From Phymatolithon calcareum (taxonomy: Eukaryota; Rhodophyta; Florideophyceae; Hapalidiales), in the NCBI GenBank assembly GCA_977006965.1, contig OZ345363.1, positions 1,054,001 through 1,118,000 of the forward strand: DNA of 64,000 nt, given 5' to 3'. Shown here one piece after another: positions 20,231-31,029 of this stretch. A program made the position numbers and the translations under genes. Each line of letters starts with the position of its first letter. Within the stretch, counting starts at the first letter, position 1. The notes below the pieces were generated by a model. The model saw only the letters and a program-made list of their open reading frames with translations, was not told the origin of the DNA and ran no database searches.

Positions 20231-21231
20231 ATGTCGACTTTTATTCGTGAGTATGAGCCAGACATGAAAACGGCCATGGTGTGTTTTTTCTTTCCTCCTT
20301 ATCTCATGTTTCTGCCGTCAGGACACCGTCGATCTTTCTCTAACTTGCCCGTTCAATTCCCACGCGATGCCCGTAAATAGGTCACAGGAGCGGCAAGTGT
20401 CCTTGGACAGGCCACCGTGCGAATGCTGTTACAGAATGACTTTCGAGTAAGTCTCTCTCGTCCCAATTCTGCGCTGCGAAACATATGCACGCCGTACGGT
20501 AACGCGATGATTTCTACCCGTCGCGTCAAAAATCACGTGCTGACAACCGCGCATTTGCCCGCGTGCCGTAGGTTGTAATTCAGGACAACGACGAGGCCGC
20601 CCTCACCGAACTGCTGAACGGGCTTGGTAATCTCGCGCAGAAAGAGGTGTGCTATCCGATCTGTTTCGACCCCAGTAACGCCTCCTCCGTCTCCGAGGCC
20701 GTGGAGCGCATAAGCTCCGATTTCCATCCAGTTTACGTGCTTGTGAACAACTCTGGGATGCTTTCCAGCACGCTAGTGGCAAACACCGAATTAGCCGATT
20801 GGCGACATGCATTTGCGCAGAACGTCGATCCAGCCTTTCTGATGAGTCGAGCTCTACTTCCGGCCATGCGCAAACGAAAATGGGGTCGTGTGGTCAACAC
20901 ATGTTCGCTCGCTGGAAAAACCGGCGGACACACCACGGGTATAGCCTACGCCACTTCGAAGGGTGCGCTACAAACGTTCACATTTGCGCTTGCGAGAGAA
21001 TGCGCCAAGGACGGTGTGACTGTTAACGGCATCGCTCCAGCGTACGTGCGTACCCCTGCTGTGGAGGCATATCCCAAGGATATGTTGCCGATGTTGTTAG
21101 ATTACATCCCGGTTGGACGGTTTTGTGAACCGGAGGAATTTGCAGATGCTGTTCGATTTCTAATTTCACCGCTTGCTGGATTCATTTGCGGGACTATCAT
21201 CGATCTTAACGGTGGATTGCTAATGAGTTAG
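20231..21231 (+). CDS. Short-chain dehydrogenase/reductase (FabG-like)
   Basis: Three exons, 20231-20278, 20381-20446 and 20572-21231, all phase 0 with GT-AG introns of 102 and 125 bases, give 257 residues, the usual SDR length. Splicing assembles the beta1 strand with its nucleotide loop (KTAM-VTGAASVLG) and the beta2 strand VVIQD, which supports each junction. Motifs: TGAASVLG (18-25; the usual middle Gly is Val23), NNSG (97-100), Asn122, Ser150, Tyr164 and Lys168 (YATSK), and IDLNGG (248-253). These give the full classical Asn-Ser-Tyr-Lys set for NAD(P)-dependent reduction or oxidation. The closest general type is 3-oxoacyl-ACP reductase, but the substrate cannot be read from the sequence. 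No clear transit peptide precedes the domain (12 residues), so a cytosolic role is more likely unless an upstream exon was missed. Confidence 0.87.
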
Positions 21232-21612
21232 GCGGTGCGGTTTGTGCGCCGCGAATGCGCGAGATGAAGTTTTGGGCATGTGAAAAAACGTGGGCGCCCA
21301 CGGGTGAGGAGTTTTAATGGTTTTTCTTGTCGGTCGCATGGAAGGTGCGATGGGCTGCAGATAAGCGACGGCTATATTGGGAAGCACTAATTTTTGTAGC
21401 CCTTTTTTCGTGGCCTACTCTGTGTATAATAGAAGTTAAATAGTGAGTGTTGAGCTCTGTGTTGAACTTATCCCGTCCTGTCCATTCTACACGATATTAT
21501 TTACAGATGTCGGCTGATCCATGCTACATGTGCTACGAGGAACCTGACATCGGCTTCGCTTGTACGACGGACGGCCGAAGAGAGGGGGACTCTTTTCAAG
21601 TACGGAGAACCT

Positions 21613-22044
21613 TCACTTTCTATCACCTCGCGGCTTCTGTCCTTTGACGACATATTCATTCTTATCATCTGTCCCGCCTCGACGGATACGATCGACAATT
21701 CCAACCCCACTACACACATCACATTTAAGATTTCCAGCACCATCACACATCAGACAACGCCCCAGCGCATCAGTGCCTGATCCACTGCAACCTGAACAAG
21801 ACCGGAATCCTGTCGCCTTGCAAAACACACAGTCCAGTAACTCTCCGGTGCCCTGTGAGCCTGGAACTGATACAATCGGGCGCAAAACCGCATCTCGGAG
21901 CTTACCAAAAAGCCCCTTCTTGGAGGACATCGAGGGGGTCGTCTTTCGCAAAGGCGACACGCATGGCGCGCTCTTGTCGACGCCGCCGCGCAAGGCCACC
22001 GACGCGGCAAATGCGGACTGCTCCTGTGCCATCGCAGCGCACAT
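21613..22044 (-). CDS. Plastid-type DnaJ zinc-finger (CxxCxxxG) protein
   Basis: 143 residues from the ATG at 22044; the open frame extends upstream without another ATG. Residues 1-45 are Ala/Ser/Lys-rich with few acids, like a plastid transit peptide. Four Cys motifs follow: C72-x2-C75-x3-G79, C83-SG-C86-SGSG, C97-LM-C100-DGAG and C108-DV-C111-SGVG. This is the DnaJ-type zinc-binding domain without a J domain. In plants such stand-alone domains occur in the plastid proteins BSD2, LQY1 and PSA2, which assist Rubisco or photosystem assembly as thiol or chaperone factors. Which of these this protein matches cannot be decided. It ends facing the SDR gene, 381 bases away. Confidence 0.8.
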   Translation of the reverse strand: MCAAMAQEQSAFAASVALRGGVDKSAPCVSPLRKTTPSMSSKKGLFGKLRDAVLRPIVSVPGSQGTGELLDCVFCKATGFRSCSGCSGSGTDALGRCLMCDGAGNLKCDVCSGVGIVDRIRRGGTDDKNEYVVKGQKPRGDRK

Positions 22045-23993
22045 TATGTTCTTCGTGATCTCCACGTGTCTTCGGACCTGTCTGCGAAACGCGCGCCGCC
22101 GCGACGAGGTCGTCGCGAGCAATCCCGTCCCGAGGGCGCAATCGATGATGTGTCTCAGATTTATCTGGAGCTCACAGAAGTATGATAAACGTGATCTGAG
22201 CAGGCTCCCTGCCAGTTTCGTGCGGGATGTGAGAGAAATTGGAGAAGAGGCACTTGAAGCGAACTTGGTTCATCATGCGCTGCCGCGAAGTGGTACTATG
22301 CATTGCGCTCTGTCAAGCGTCGAATCATATTCAAACTTCTTCCCCAATCCACTGTGGCGGCTCTTCCTCTTGGAGCTTGAACTTTGAAATAGTCAGGGAC
22401 CGACGCACTTTGGAAAGAAACTTGACTCGTTCTTTTCAAATATAGGAAGGGGGACACAAGGTGTTGTGGAAAAGCTGGGTTTCAAACAATTTATTTGCGT
22501 TGTAGACTAGGTGGACAGGCGCAATTCCGATCAATTTTGCGCAGCCCACTTGGCTTCCACAGGTCGGAGGAAGGAAAGCCCCCTCATTTTCGTACTGCAT
22601 TTCTCGCGCCTGTTCGTTATTCGACGTCGATTCTGTCGCCGCCAGTCATACAGTAGATTCGCATTGACAATAATTCAAACCTACGGATTAGGTTATATTC
22701 TGGGCTTGCTTCGTATGTTCATTCAGCTATGCTGGTGCGGCAGATGAATCGACTGGATTCGGGTAAGAAAAAGAGGAAGATTCGAATACACAACTGAAAT
22801 CAGGATTATTTTCTATTCTTGCAGCATGCAAGAGTTAAAGGCGAAACTGAGTTTTAATTCCCCATCTCAACGCGCAGTGCATTCTCACAAAATTGCACAC
22901 GCTTCGAACTACAACTATCTCATGCTGTGCCTAAGAATAGCCGGAAATTGAGATTTCCGCTGTCAAAACACCCACTGTTCTCTGTCGCCTCATTCTGATG
23001 TCCCTTTACCCACCTTCCGCCTTGTAGAAGAAGAAATTTTTATTATAGTGTTACAAACGCATCTGCTGACGCTTGAGGCAACACTTCTGGCGAGCCACGA
23101 CGACTCAATCGGAACCAAAAAGCTCCATTTCTCTAAAAGCGCCAAAGTCAGCAAAACTCCAAAACCTACCTCTGGTCTCACAGAAGAGATCTCGAGAGGG
23201 AAAATCATATCGCTTCTATTACCACGTAACGTATACCGTCTCTTAACGAGCGACGATACGCACTGGGAGTTTGCAACGTCCCGAGTCGTTTCTGCGCCGA
23301 AGCCCCATGGGCGAGTTTAACGACTTCCCGGGTCTTCCGCCTTGTAGAGCAAGAAGTCAGTCACAAGTTCCAGAGTGGTACGAAACTGTCGTTCTGCGCA
23401 GAGTACCAAGAAGTGTTAGCATCCCGCACTAGACTCCGCGCAACATAAAGCAGCGGAGTTTGCTTCATTCCCGGAGGGAATACCACTTTTTTATGCTACT
23501 GAGAAGTACTCCATACGGCGGGTGCTGGCCGTCCAAGAATTGAAGCATACGTGAGGCGACAACACAAACCGGGATCGTTTTCGCATTCGCAGCAGACTGT
23601 TGCTTAAATGTCATGCCATACTGCTGATTGTAGGAGTTCGCTTTTGCTATCTAGACTCTTGCACGATTAGACTCGACCTCAACTTGGCACGGATTACCGC
23701 CATTTAGCATTGGTAATCCCCTCCTTGCTTGGAAATTTGCCGCGAGGAAATTCCATCTTCCTCGCAGTATCTCGTCCGATCATCCAGGAGATTTGTTTGC
23801 ACACTGAACAAGTATTTAGCTCCTAATTTAATAGAGAATGCAAGCTATCTGACTGCAAGTTTAATATAGAATGCACAGCTTTGAGCAGAACCAGATACAT
23901 CCAAATACACAAACAGAATAAAAATAAGTTCACAACACTTGTGCCGTAGCAAACCTCCTCATGATCTAGGCCTCTCGCCGGAGGATTTTGCCC
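22045..23993. other. Intergenic DNA with one coding remnant
   Basis: Apart from the repeat pair member at 23060-23330, no feature can be supported. Open frames at 22239-22747 are short and unrecognised. The bases just before 23994 would be the 3' untranslated region of the next minus-strand gene. Confidence 0.45.
23060..23330 (+). pseudogene. Coding remnant, repeat pair with 12398-12690
   Basis: Encodes EISRGK and then FATSRVVSAPKPHGRV, matching the remnant at 12398-12690 in order and spacing. The frame is open but short, starts without a clear ATG and stops directly after the shared part. The source is not recognised. Confidence 0.5.
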
Positions 23994-26225
23994 CTACCCA
24001 TAATTCGTCGCATGCGGCCCAATGTTGCTCAACATCCGCACAACTCTACCGGGTGCCGTCGTAAGCGCCGAACTCGATCTCTTTCTATATGCCCTTCCAC
24101 CGCCACCCATCCCGCTCATTAGTGACGACATCCGTCCCACCTTGCTGTCTCGTCTCACCTTGGCATGCTCAACCTCCCCAGTGTGCAAGCTCAATCCCAC
24201 ATCCGATCCCACCGCGCTAAGCGCAAAGTCCATGATGGCAGGCTCCGCCCGTCCAGCGCCGAACATCATGTTCGACGTCATATCAAGATCGAAGGCGAGT
24301 GTCGCCGAGGCAAACCGTTGCAACGCAGCCCACATCGCCGCCGCTCCAACCAGTTCCAAAAACGCCCTATGACATATTCGTCCACCTCTCACAGCCTGTT
24401 TCAACGGCGAACCGTAGGCATTTTCAAATGTACTCAGCACATCCACGTCCACGGATGGTGGTCTTGCCACCATTGCATGTGCAAGCATCACTGCCGCACA
24501 ATCTCTCCTCCCGAGGACAAAGTCCCCGTCGTCCGCGCCGTCGTCCTGAATGGTAAGTGTCGCCTTGACAGCGTCTACATCCACTGCTGCCCTGAGTTCA
24601 GCCGGTGTGGCACCGTATTTACATGCCAGAAAGGCAGCATGTGCAGTCATGATGGCCAATGCGTCGTAATCGCCCTTATCAGCCGCCGGTGCACTCCACG
24701 GCAATCTACTGCCTGACATCGCACCGACACCGGTCGCAGCTTCCTTTGCACCCTCCTCTGCGATCATTCGCGCCTTCTCAGCGCCATGTGACAAGACGTA
24801 ACACGCAATGAACTTCGTTCTTCGCGACACTTCCTTCTCCTGGAAAAGCAATTCCTTGCCCCCCAGTACGAATGCGCGTCGCATTTGCTCGCACGCTACA
24901 GCAGTGGTGGACAAGTAGAATGGTTCGAAACCCCAGCATCGCGTCATGAAATCATTCATTTCGAATATCTGTCCTTGCAAAGGCAGTAATGCAGCCCGCA
25001 TCCACGATTCATTTGCTCTATTCGCGTCGGTCATCATGCGAGGTGCGGTGATGGAATTGGTGAAAAAGTTGCTCATACGGAACATGCCACCAAATCCGCT
25101 ACTCCCACGTCGATCATTCCCTCCGCCGACACGATCGCGGTGAACACGCGCGCTGCGACGACCTTTTGTCAGACGCTGCAACGCAGATCCTGACACATTG
25201 TCGAGGGAGAATGGGTCATCACTGTCCTTGTCCATAGATTCAATGAGAAAGTGACCTCCGCTCGGTTTCCACGGTAAGCCTTGTAAATTCTGAGTTGCAA
25301 AATGCACGGCTTCGTACGACAGTTGGAAGTCAATCACGCCTGAGAGGCGCGATAGAAAAGAGGTGTATGCGGCGATTCCAGCTATACGCCGTTCCAATTG
25401 CCCATCGGCTTCAGCGCTGCCGTCAATGACACGCCGTCGTGTGTCCTCCGACACATGTGCAGAATCGGAGGAGAGTTCCTGGATGAAATCCAGGGCCGCA
25501 ACCTCCTGATCGGAAAGTCCGTCGCCAGTAAAAACAACGTCCGGAATAATGTTCTCCGCTGCTGGACGAGGCTTGAACGCGCTTTTGAGTTCGCAGGACA
25601 TAACCATTGAGTACACGCTTCGATGTACATTTGCTGAAACATACATAGCCGCCGATCGTAGAAGCGGTGACATCGGAGCACCCTTCGCCTCAATATCGAC
25701 AACGTTCAGCAATTGCATGGCGAGTACTGCATGCACCTTTGCAAGCGGTTTATACACAAACAGATATCGATTCATCTCAAAAGGATGAAGCGTAATACGT
25801 CGTAGCAAAGACGCATGACCCTTGAACGCACTATCTGTACTTTCTGGCGCGGTACCCTTTGGCAATGCACTGGATGACAAAAAGCTGGTGACACTTCCGT
25901 CGGGCGGAGGCGGGTCGAATCGCGGCGGCGGGAGTAATGGTCGATTGGAAGTGCGACCGGTGCGTCCTCTCCGTGGACGCGACGGAGCAGAGTCAGGTTC
26001 CACGCTCGCTCGTGCTCGACGCCATCCCGATAGACCGGTGGAGCCCTGTGCAGCGCGTCGGGTACGCATGCGCGGGGAAGCTTCGCCGGGACGCGCGGCA
26101 TAGCGACCTGGAGGTGTCGGCGTTGTTGGGTCAGGCATGCTTGCTCGTGACGCGGATGCACGCATGCGCTCGAGACGCCTTATTCCTCGTCGGGGACTGC
26201 TGCTCTCGTCGCGAACGCAATTCAT
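23994..26225 (-). CDS. Large protein with two AhpD-like helical modules (paralog 1)
   Basis: A single exon of 743 residues. Residues 1-135 are basic, Pro/Ser/Arg-rich and disordered. Module 1 (about 140-310) ends in LSDQEVAALDFIQELSSD...SFLSRLSGVIDF, and module 2 (about 430-680) has RRTKFIACYVLSHG, AHAAFLACKYGATPAEL and GRRDCAAVMLAHAM...AAMWAALQRFASATL. This order resembles the AhpD/carboxymuconolactone-decarboxylase fold of peroxidase-related proteins: the helix before the active site, H-AAF, then an LT-x-RE-x-A helix and a late NR helix. The catalytic CxxC before the His is absent. The protein at 50799-52874 has the same layout. Sestrins are eukaryotic proteins built from two AhpD-like halves and are a possible structural analogue. 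Function unknown. Start at the first ATG; Met21 or Met30 are alternatives. Confidence 0.75.
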   Translation of the reverse strand: MNCVRDESSSPRRGIRRLERMRASASRASMPDPTTPTPPGRYAARPGEASPRMRTRRAAQGSTGLSGWRRARASVEPDSAPSRPRRGRTGRTSNRPLLPPPRFDPPPPDGSVTSFLSSSALPKGTAPESTDSAFKGHASLLRRITLHPFEMNRYLFVYKPLAKVHAVLAMQLLNVVDIEAKGAPMSPLLRSAAMYVSANVHRSVYSMVMSCELKSAFKPRPAAENIIPDVVFTGDGLSDQEVAALDFIQELSSDSAHVSEDTRRRVIDGSAEADGQLERRIAGIAAYTSFLSRLSGVIDFQLSYEAVHFATQNLQGLPWKPSGGHFLIESMDKDSDDPFSLDNVSGSALQRLTKGRRSARVHRDRVGGGNDRRGSSGFGGMFRMSNFFTNSITAPRMMTDANRANESWMRAALLPLQGQIFEMNDFMTRCWGFEPFYLSTTAVACEQMRRAFVLGGKELLFQEKEVSRRTKFIACYVLSHGAEKARMIAEEGAKEAATGVGAMSGSRLPWSAPAADKGDYDALAIMTAHAAFLACKYGATPAELRAAVDVDAVKATLTIQDDGADDGDFVLGRRDCAAVMLAHAMVARPPSVDVDVLSTFENAYGSPLKQAVRGGRICHRAFLELVGAAAMWAALQRFASATLAFDLDMTSNMMFGAGRAEPAIMDFALSAVGSDVGLSLHTGEVEHAKVRRDSKVGRMSSLMSGMGGGGRAYRKRSSSALTTAPGRVVRMLSNIGPHATNYG

Positions 26226-29200
26226 GGGGGCGAGAGAGCGTGCGACCCACGGGCCATATACTCCGCTTTTGATGGGACGGGCGACGGTAACTTGTGATTT
26301 TGATGCTGTGCCGCATTAACTGTCCAAGATCCTCAACGGCAATGCAACTTTGTAACACGCTTCTCGGGAGTCATATATCGATGATTATCATCCTGTTATG
26401 ATAATATTGCTCGGCCGTTATGTGGTATGATTTGAAAGCTCTATTTTTATTGTAATTTTTTGACTCCTCGGACTGCCGCCGCTCCACTCCACGCCCTTTT
26501 TTGATACAGACTGTACGTACCGATTCCTTTACTGCCGACACCGGAAATTAAACACTATAATGAGTGGAACATTCATCGCGCACCACGTAGACGCTTCCTA
26601 GCCAGCACGTGCCTGCATTGGAAACAAGTGGAATAACACAGTCTATGCACTACAGTACTGTATATCATATCATATGTTGAGGATTTGCAGTCAGTCTGCA
26701 CAGGTGCTGCAAATCCTATCATACCAGAATCGTTGATTTCCACTGATTTTATAGCGATCTCTCTGTACTGTACTGAGCTCCCACAACCCCTATGAATGCA
26801 TGGACCGCTGTCAGCGAAATTGCGGCAAAGCAGGTGATCTTCTTACAGAACTGTATCCAGACAGTCTCTGACAGCGCTGACGTGCCCCCTATCAATGACG
26901 ATCTCTACACCAATGGAAAGACTCCAAGTTTGTCAAGACGTCGTCTTACTCGTCGGTCAACGGTTGTAAGATGGCCCTTACGTTCTGAATCATACTGCAC
27001 AGTGCCGTGACCCGTGAGAGGGGAATCACATTCTATCAAAAAGCCATGCAATAGCTTCATACGAGATTCTAATTATGGACATTTCTCGCCCAATGGTCAA
27101 ATGCCAACTCTGCCCGGAAAACTGCTGATTTATTACCTCCAAAATCGAAGCAATCCCCAGTCTGGGTACCCTATTCCGGCATGATGCCCTGCGGTCGCTT
27201 GACTGTCCGCTACCCAATGGAATACAGTGTAAAATGAGAGTTACGAGCTTCCATGCACCGATGTATCTTAGAGTGCACATAGAGTGCACATAGAGTAGTG
27301 CAGTCCAGCATCTGTTGCCGCTGTCCCCGCTTCTCCACCACAAGCAAACGCACAAGTTTTTTGCTCCCCAAGCCTTGTCGACTTCCCGGATACTGTATCT
27401 CCGCGACAAATTGTGTAAGGCTTCCGATCCCAAGTTCCGAAGGCATTGTTTGACAAGAATCATGAATTTTGAAAACGCGTTTTTGGGTCGCGTGAGAGAA
27501 AATCGAGAACAGAAGCAGAGAAGCCGTTATACAGCACTACGTGTGTCCATCTCAGTTCTTTCTCCCCTTGTCCCGGAGAACGATTATATTGTAAAAAATA
27601 TCACCACTCGCTCTGAACGTGTCAGGTATCTCACTCTGGTTTTTAAAAGAATTGATGAACCAAAGTGTAGTAAACGAGAGATGAACAGTCGTGGGGGTAT
27701 CGAGAAGGCCAAAGAAGCTGGTGTAGATTTCTCTTTCAAATCAAACTTTTTGGGTTTTTTATCTCGCTGTTCCTCAGCGGTGACTCTTACAACTGTGCTC
27801 CGATCCGAATGCACATGCATACGTTACGTCTATATCCTTCAGGTGGATAGGCCCGGAATGGTCGACCGTTTTCCACCTCCGCTCTCTTAACGGAACGTTT
27901 CTCGTTCCATCTTCGCTCTTCAGCATAACGTCACGAATACACGACTGTCATGCCTATAAGCATCGAGAGGAAGAGCCGGATGCGCGCGAGCGCTGCTGCA
28001 AATGTAGAGCAAAGCGTGAAAAGCATGTATCTAAGAAAATATAGATCGGAAAGTTGTGACATCGAATTCAACTACAGTACTCCAATCTATACAGTACGTT
28101 ATTGTTTTCTGGCATTCGAGCACCGCGATTTTTTGTTGGCCCGTCTATAAAACTGAGAAGATATCTACTGATGGACAAGAAATCACCTAAAAACGAGGTC
28201 TCTGATTGTGTACCAATTCTAGATTTGACGACAGTATCTATTTCTTTCTTCAATGCAGAACCGTACAGTATTTTCTCACTCAAGCAGCTGTCTCGAGCAT
28301 GTTCAGAAGCGGTCGGGAACATGTGATATGCTTAGCCAACACAGAAGAGCAATGACAAGTGAACATCAACAGACCCGTTCGAGTCAATATCAAGTAAGAT
28401 TTCTGTGCAAATTAAAGGAATACCCTGTTCAGCTCAAAACTGAATGACGGCCCACGAATCTGAACCCATGCAAGAGAAGGCCAGACTGGGTCACCTCTTA
28501 CTCAGGAATGATCTAAAGAAGAGCACAGTTCCCGTGACACATTTGCAGATAGACACAGCATCGTATGTTCTTGTTTTTCCGCGCAAAATTGGGTATGTAC
28601 GACTGCAGCTCGGCGGAAGTCGCATGACACTGGATCGACCCATGTTACACTTGAGTCATGTAGCCACTTCCAAGATTTGAAACAAGGGAGTCTAGGCAAT
28701 AGACCCAATGCTTCATTCCCGCAACATCCATGGCAGGGGCGGTGCTGGACGACGGAGGAGAGCTTCTCGTATAATCAGCCGAGCTACTTGGATTGTCGTC
28801 CCGACATGCTGGCTCTAGAGTTGCAATGTTTCCCTTGTTGCCCGAATAATGATGTTCCTGTCTGTGATATGAAGTAAACGCAGAAACGATCAATATTGCT
28901 GATATGGAACGTTTTTAAGAGATTGTCTGATCGCTTCAGCTTGTGGGGCGCGCTATACTCTGTTTATCCTTTTCCAAGCAAATCAGAGTGGGAGTTGCTA
29001 GTTGTTTGGCGGTGGCAATTAGCTTTCCTCATCATCTTGTCTACACAACTTTCAAATTAGCATCTGTGCTAGCAGAGCTGTAATCGTAATTAAGTGGATT
29101 TTATTTAGAAGGTACCATGTGTCCCAATTAATCGAAGCCTATAATATTGCTATTATATAAGGTGTACACTCACTGAGTGGCGGATAAATGAGAGATGTCA

Positions 29201-29904
29201 CAAGAATATATCAAATTGCAACCCAGCCTTCAGTCTGAGTCTCGTAGTCTGCTTCGTATATGGATTCGCCATGCTTTAGGCTTTCCCCAAAATGAGATCT
29301 TCCACAGTTGCAGCAATATTTGCGTAATCTAAACAATTTCTTCTTCTCGATGAGCCGGTCAATTTTGACCCTGGAGAAGTCTTCGACGGCTTTTTGCACA
29401 GACTGCGGGTCTCAGCTGCGTTATCGCGCCTGGAAGACAAGATTGGACTTTCGTCATTGACGGCAGAAGCTAGATCTCTCATTGTTAATTTCAGCATTTC
29501 GAAAGGTGTGAAATGCTTCGACTGTGCCAGGAAATGTGGAATACTGGGACAGCAGATGGCACTCCGCAGCACGGCTCGGAGAGGAGTTATCATTTTTGTA
29601 CCAAGAAGCTGGAATCTGGTTCCCAGATTTCAAGAGTTTTTGGATATTGTACGGGCGGTGCAGAGAAATTCGTAGACCGCAAGAAGGGTCGGTAAGAGTC
29701 TGCGATATCGCAACATCGTCCCCGCAACTGTCACGGAATACCCTGGTTCCTGCCTCCACTTGAAAGCTTTAGCACAACATTTCGTTTTGGGTTTAGTTTT
29801 TAGTTAATATCTCATTTTGTGGTAATATTTATCCTATAATGTTGATTACATGACTTGTCACACGGGGCTGTGCGTCTAAAACGAGGCTTACGCTGATAAT
29901 CGTT
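26226..29904. other. AT-rich intergenic DNA, no gene seen
   Basis: Contains a stem-loop at 26680-26717 and several TATCATA-like words near 26370-26720. An open frame of 191 codons at 27315-27890 lacks any family resemblance and is not called. Nothing else could be supported over 3.7 kb. Confidence 0.5.
26680..26717. repeat. Perfect 11-bp stem-loop
   Basis: AGGATTTGCAG (26680-26690) and CTGCAAATCCT (26707-26717) are exact reverse complements around a 16-base loop, inside an AT-rich stretch with TATCATA words on both sides. Possibly the core of a fold-back element. Confidence 0.65.
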
Positions 29905-29930
29905 GGTTCGAGCTGTCAACAGCTCGAACC
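29905..29930. repeat. Perfect 12-bp inverted repeat upstream of BET1
   Basis: GGTTCGAGCTGT and ACAGCTCGAACC are exact reverse complements separated by only CA. The site lies 72 bases before the BET1 start codon, in its promoter or 5' untranslated region. It could be a dimeric factor site or an RNA hairpin. The GGTTCGA core resembles a tRNA B box, but no tRNA fold surrounds it. Confidence 0.8.
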
Positions 29931-30002
29931 GTCTCATTAGTTGCTCGCCAGTGTTGCCGTGGGCACTAGAATCATTCGAGCGTGCTCGCAAACTGGGAAA
30001 AG

Positions 30003-30559
30003 ATGCAGAACAGGTCCAACAGAACCTTGTTATTCGGCGGGCGCCCCGGCGGTAGCGCTGAGCCAGGGGCTGGCTCGACAGCGTCTGTGGCCGACGTTGA
30101 GGCGATGGAGGCAGAGAACCAGAGTGGAGTCGACGCGCTGCGTGGGAATGCGGGTCTGATGAAGGATGTGAGTGAGCGTGCACCATTTAATATGCAATTG
30201 GCTAAACAGTGGCAGTTGAAAAGCTGACGACGATGCTTGTTTGGTGACCTTTCGCGAGCAGATTGCCGTTCACATTGAGCGCGATGTAAATGACCAAAAC
30301 CGGATGCTGGACCGTATGGTATGTTTTTCTCGACATGCGATAACGCGGAGATGGAGAAACGATTCTGATTATAACATACTGACTGTGTTTCGCATCTATG
30401 GTACAGGATAAACGCTTCGATAATGCCTCTTCAAGCATCGGACAGACACTGGGGAGGTTGAATGAGCTCGCGAATGACCGCGGGGCAAAACGGATGTTTG
30501 TACTCGTGGGCGCGTGCTTCGTTGTACTTTGGATGCTTTACTATCTGGTGAAAAGGTAA
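30003..30559 (+). CDS. BET1: BET1-type Qc-SNARE
   Basis: Exons 30003-30167, 30262-30318 and 30407-30559, all phase 0, with introns of 94 and 88 bases (GTGAGT...GCAG and GTATGT...ACAG), give 124 residues; BET1 is about 118-142 long. The SNARE helix runs from about residue 35 to 98. It includes IERDVNDQNRMLDRM (60-74), which matches the BET1 signature DEVxxQNxMLDxM, and DKRFDNASSSIGQTLGRL (75-92). A single C-terminal membrane anchor spans 104-122, followed by LysArg at the end. BET1 acts in ER-Golgi vesicle fusion with the syntaxin-5 class partners. Alignment of exon 2 with BET1 requires exactly the chosen acceptor, with no extra residue. The gene lies downstream of a perfect inverted repeat. 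Confidence 0.9.
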
Positions 30560-31029
30560 TCCACTGCATTTATCGATCTTCTTTCATCGCGCGTAGCAGT
30601 GCTTGGACAAACTACCTGAATTTGTTCATGTTTGCTTTCACGTGAGTCAGCGAGCAAACATACTGGAGTGACGCGTGGCTAATCACCGCTCGGGTGTATT
30701 TATTATTCAAAACATAAGGTCCCGTATATTATTGTGTAAACCAAAACTTCTTTGCTCTGCACCCTGAGTTAATACTTCCGCTGACCCCGTAGCGGCACGA
30801 ACGTGGCGGGTCATATGTGAAAAAGATCTTTGTCAAGAGGCTGCACTTGGGCAGAGCCTCCGCAACGAAAAGAGCCGAATTCGCACTGAGATGATACAAG
30901 CCCGCCAGCCACGACGACGGCCACTGCAACTTGTCATTGGTAATGATGACTGTCGGTGCTGTTTACATGCAACCCCAAACAACAACCCGCATGTAGTGAC
31001 CCGAAGTCATGATCAGTGGAGCACGATCG
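30560..31029. other. Convergent intergenic gap
   Basis: 470 bases between the 3' ends of BET1 and the FRAG1-like gene. No gene or repeat was recognised. Confidence 0.5.

Noticed and set aside
27315-27890. 191-codon plus-strand open frame
   Set aside because: Length alone is suggestive, but composition is irregular, no motif is seen, and the region is repeat-rich.
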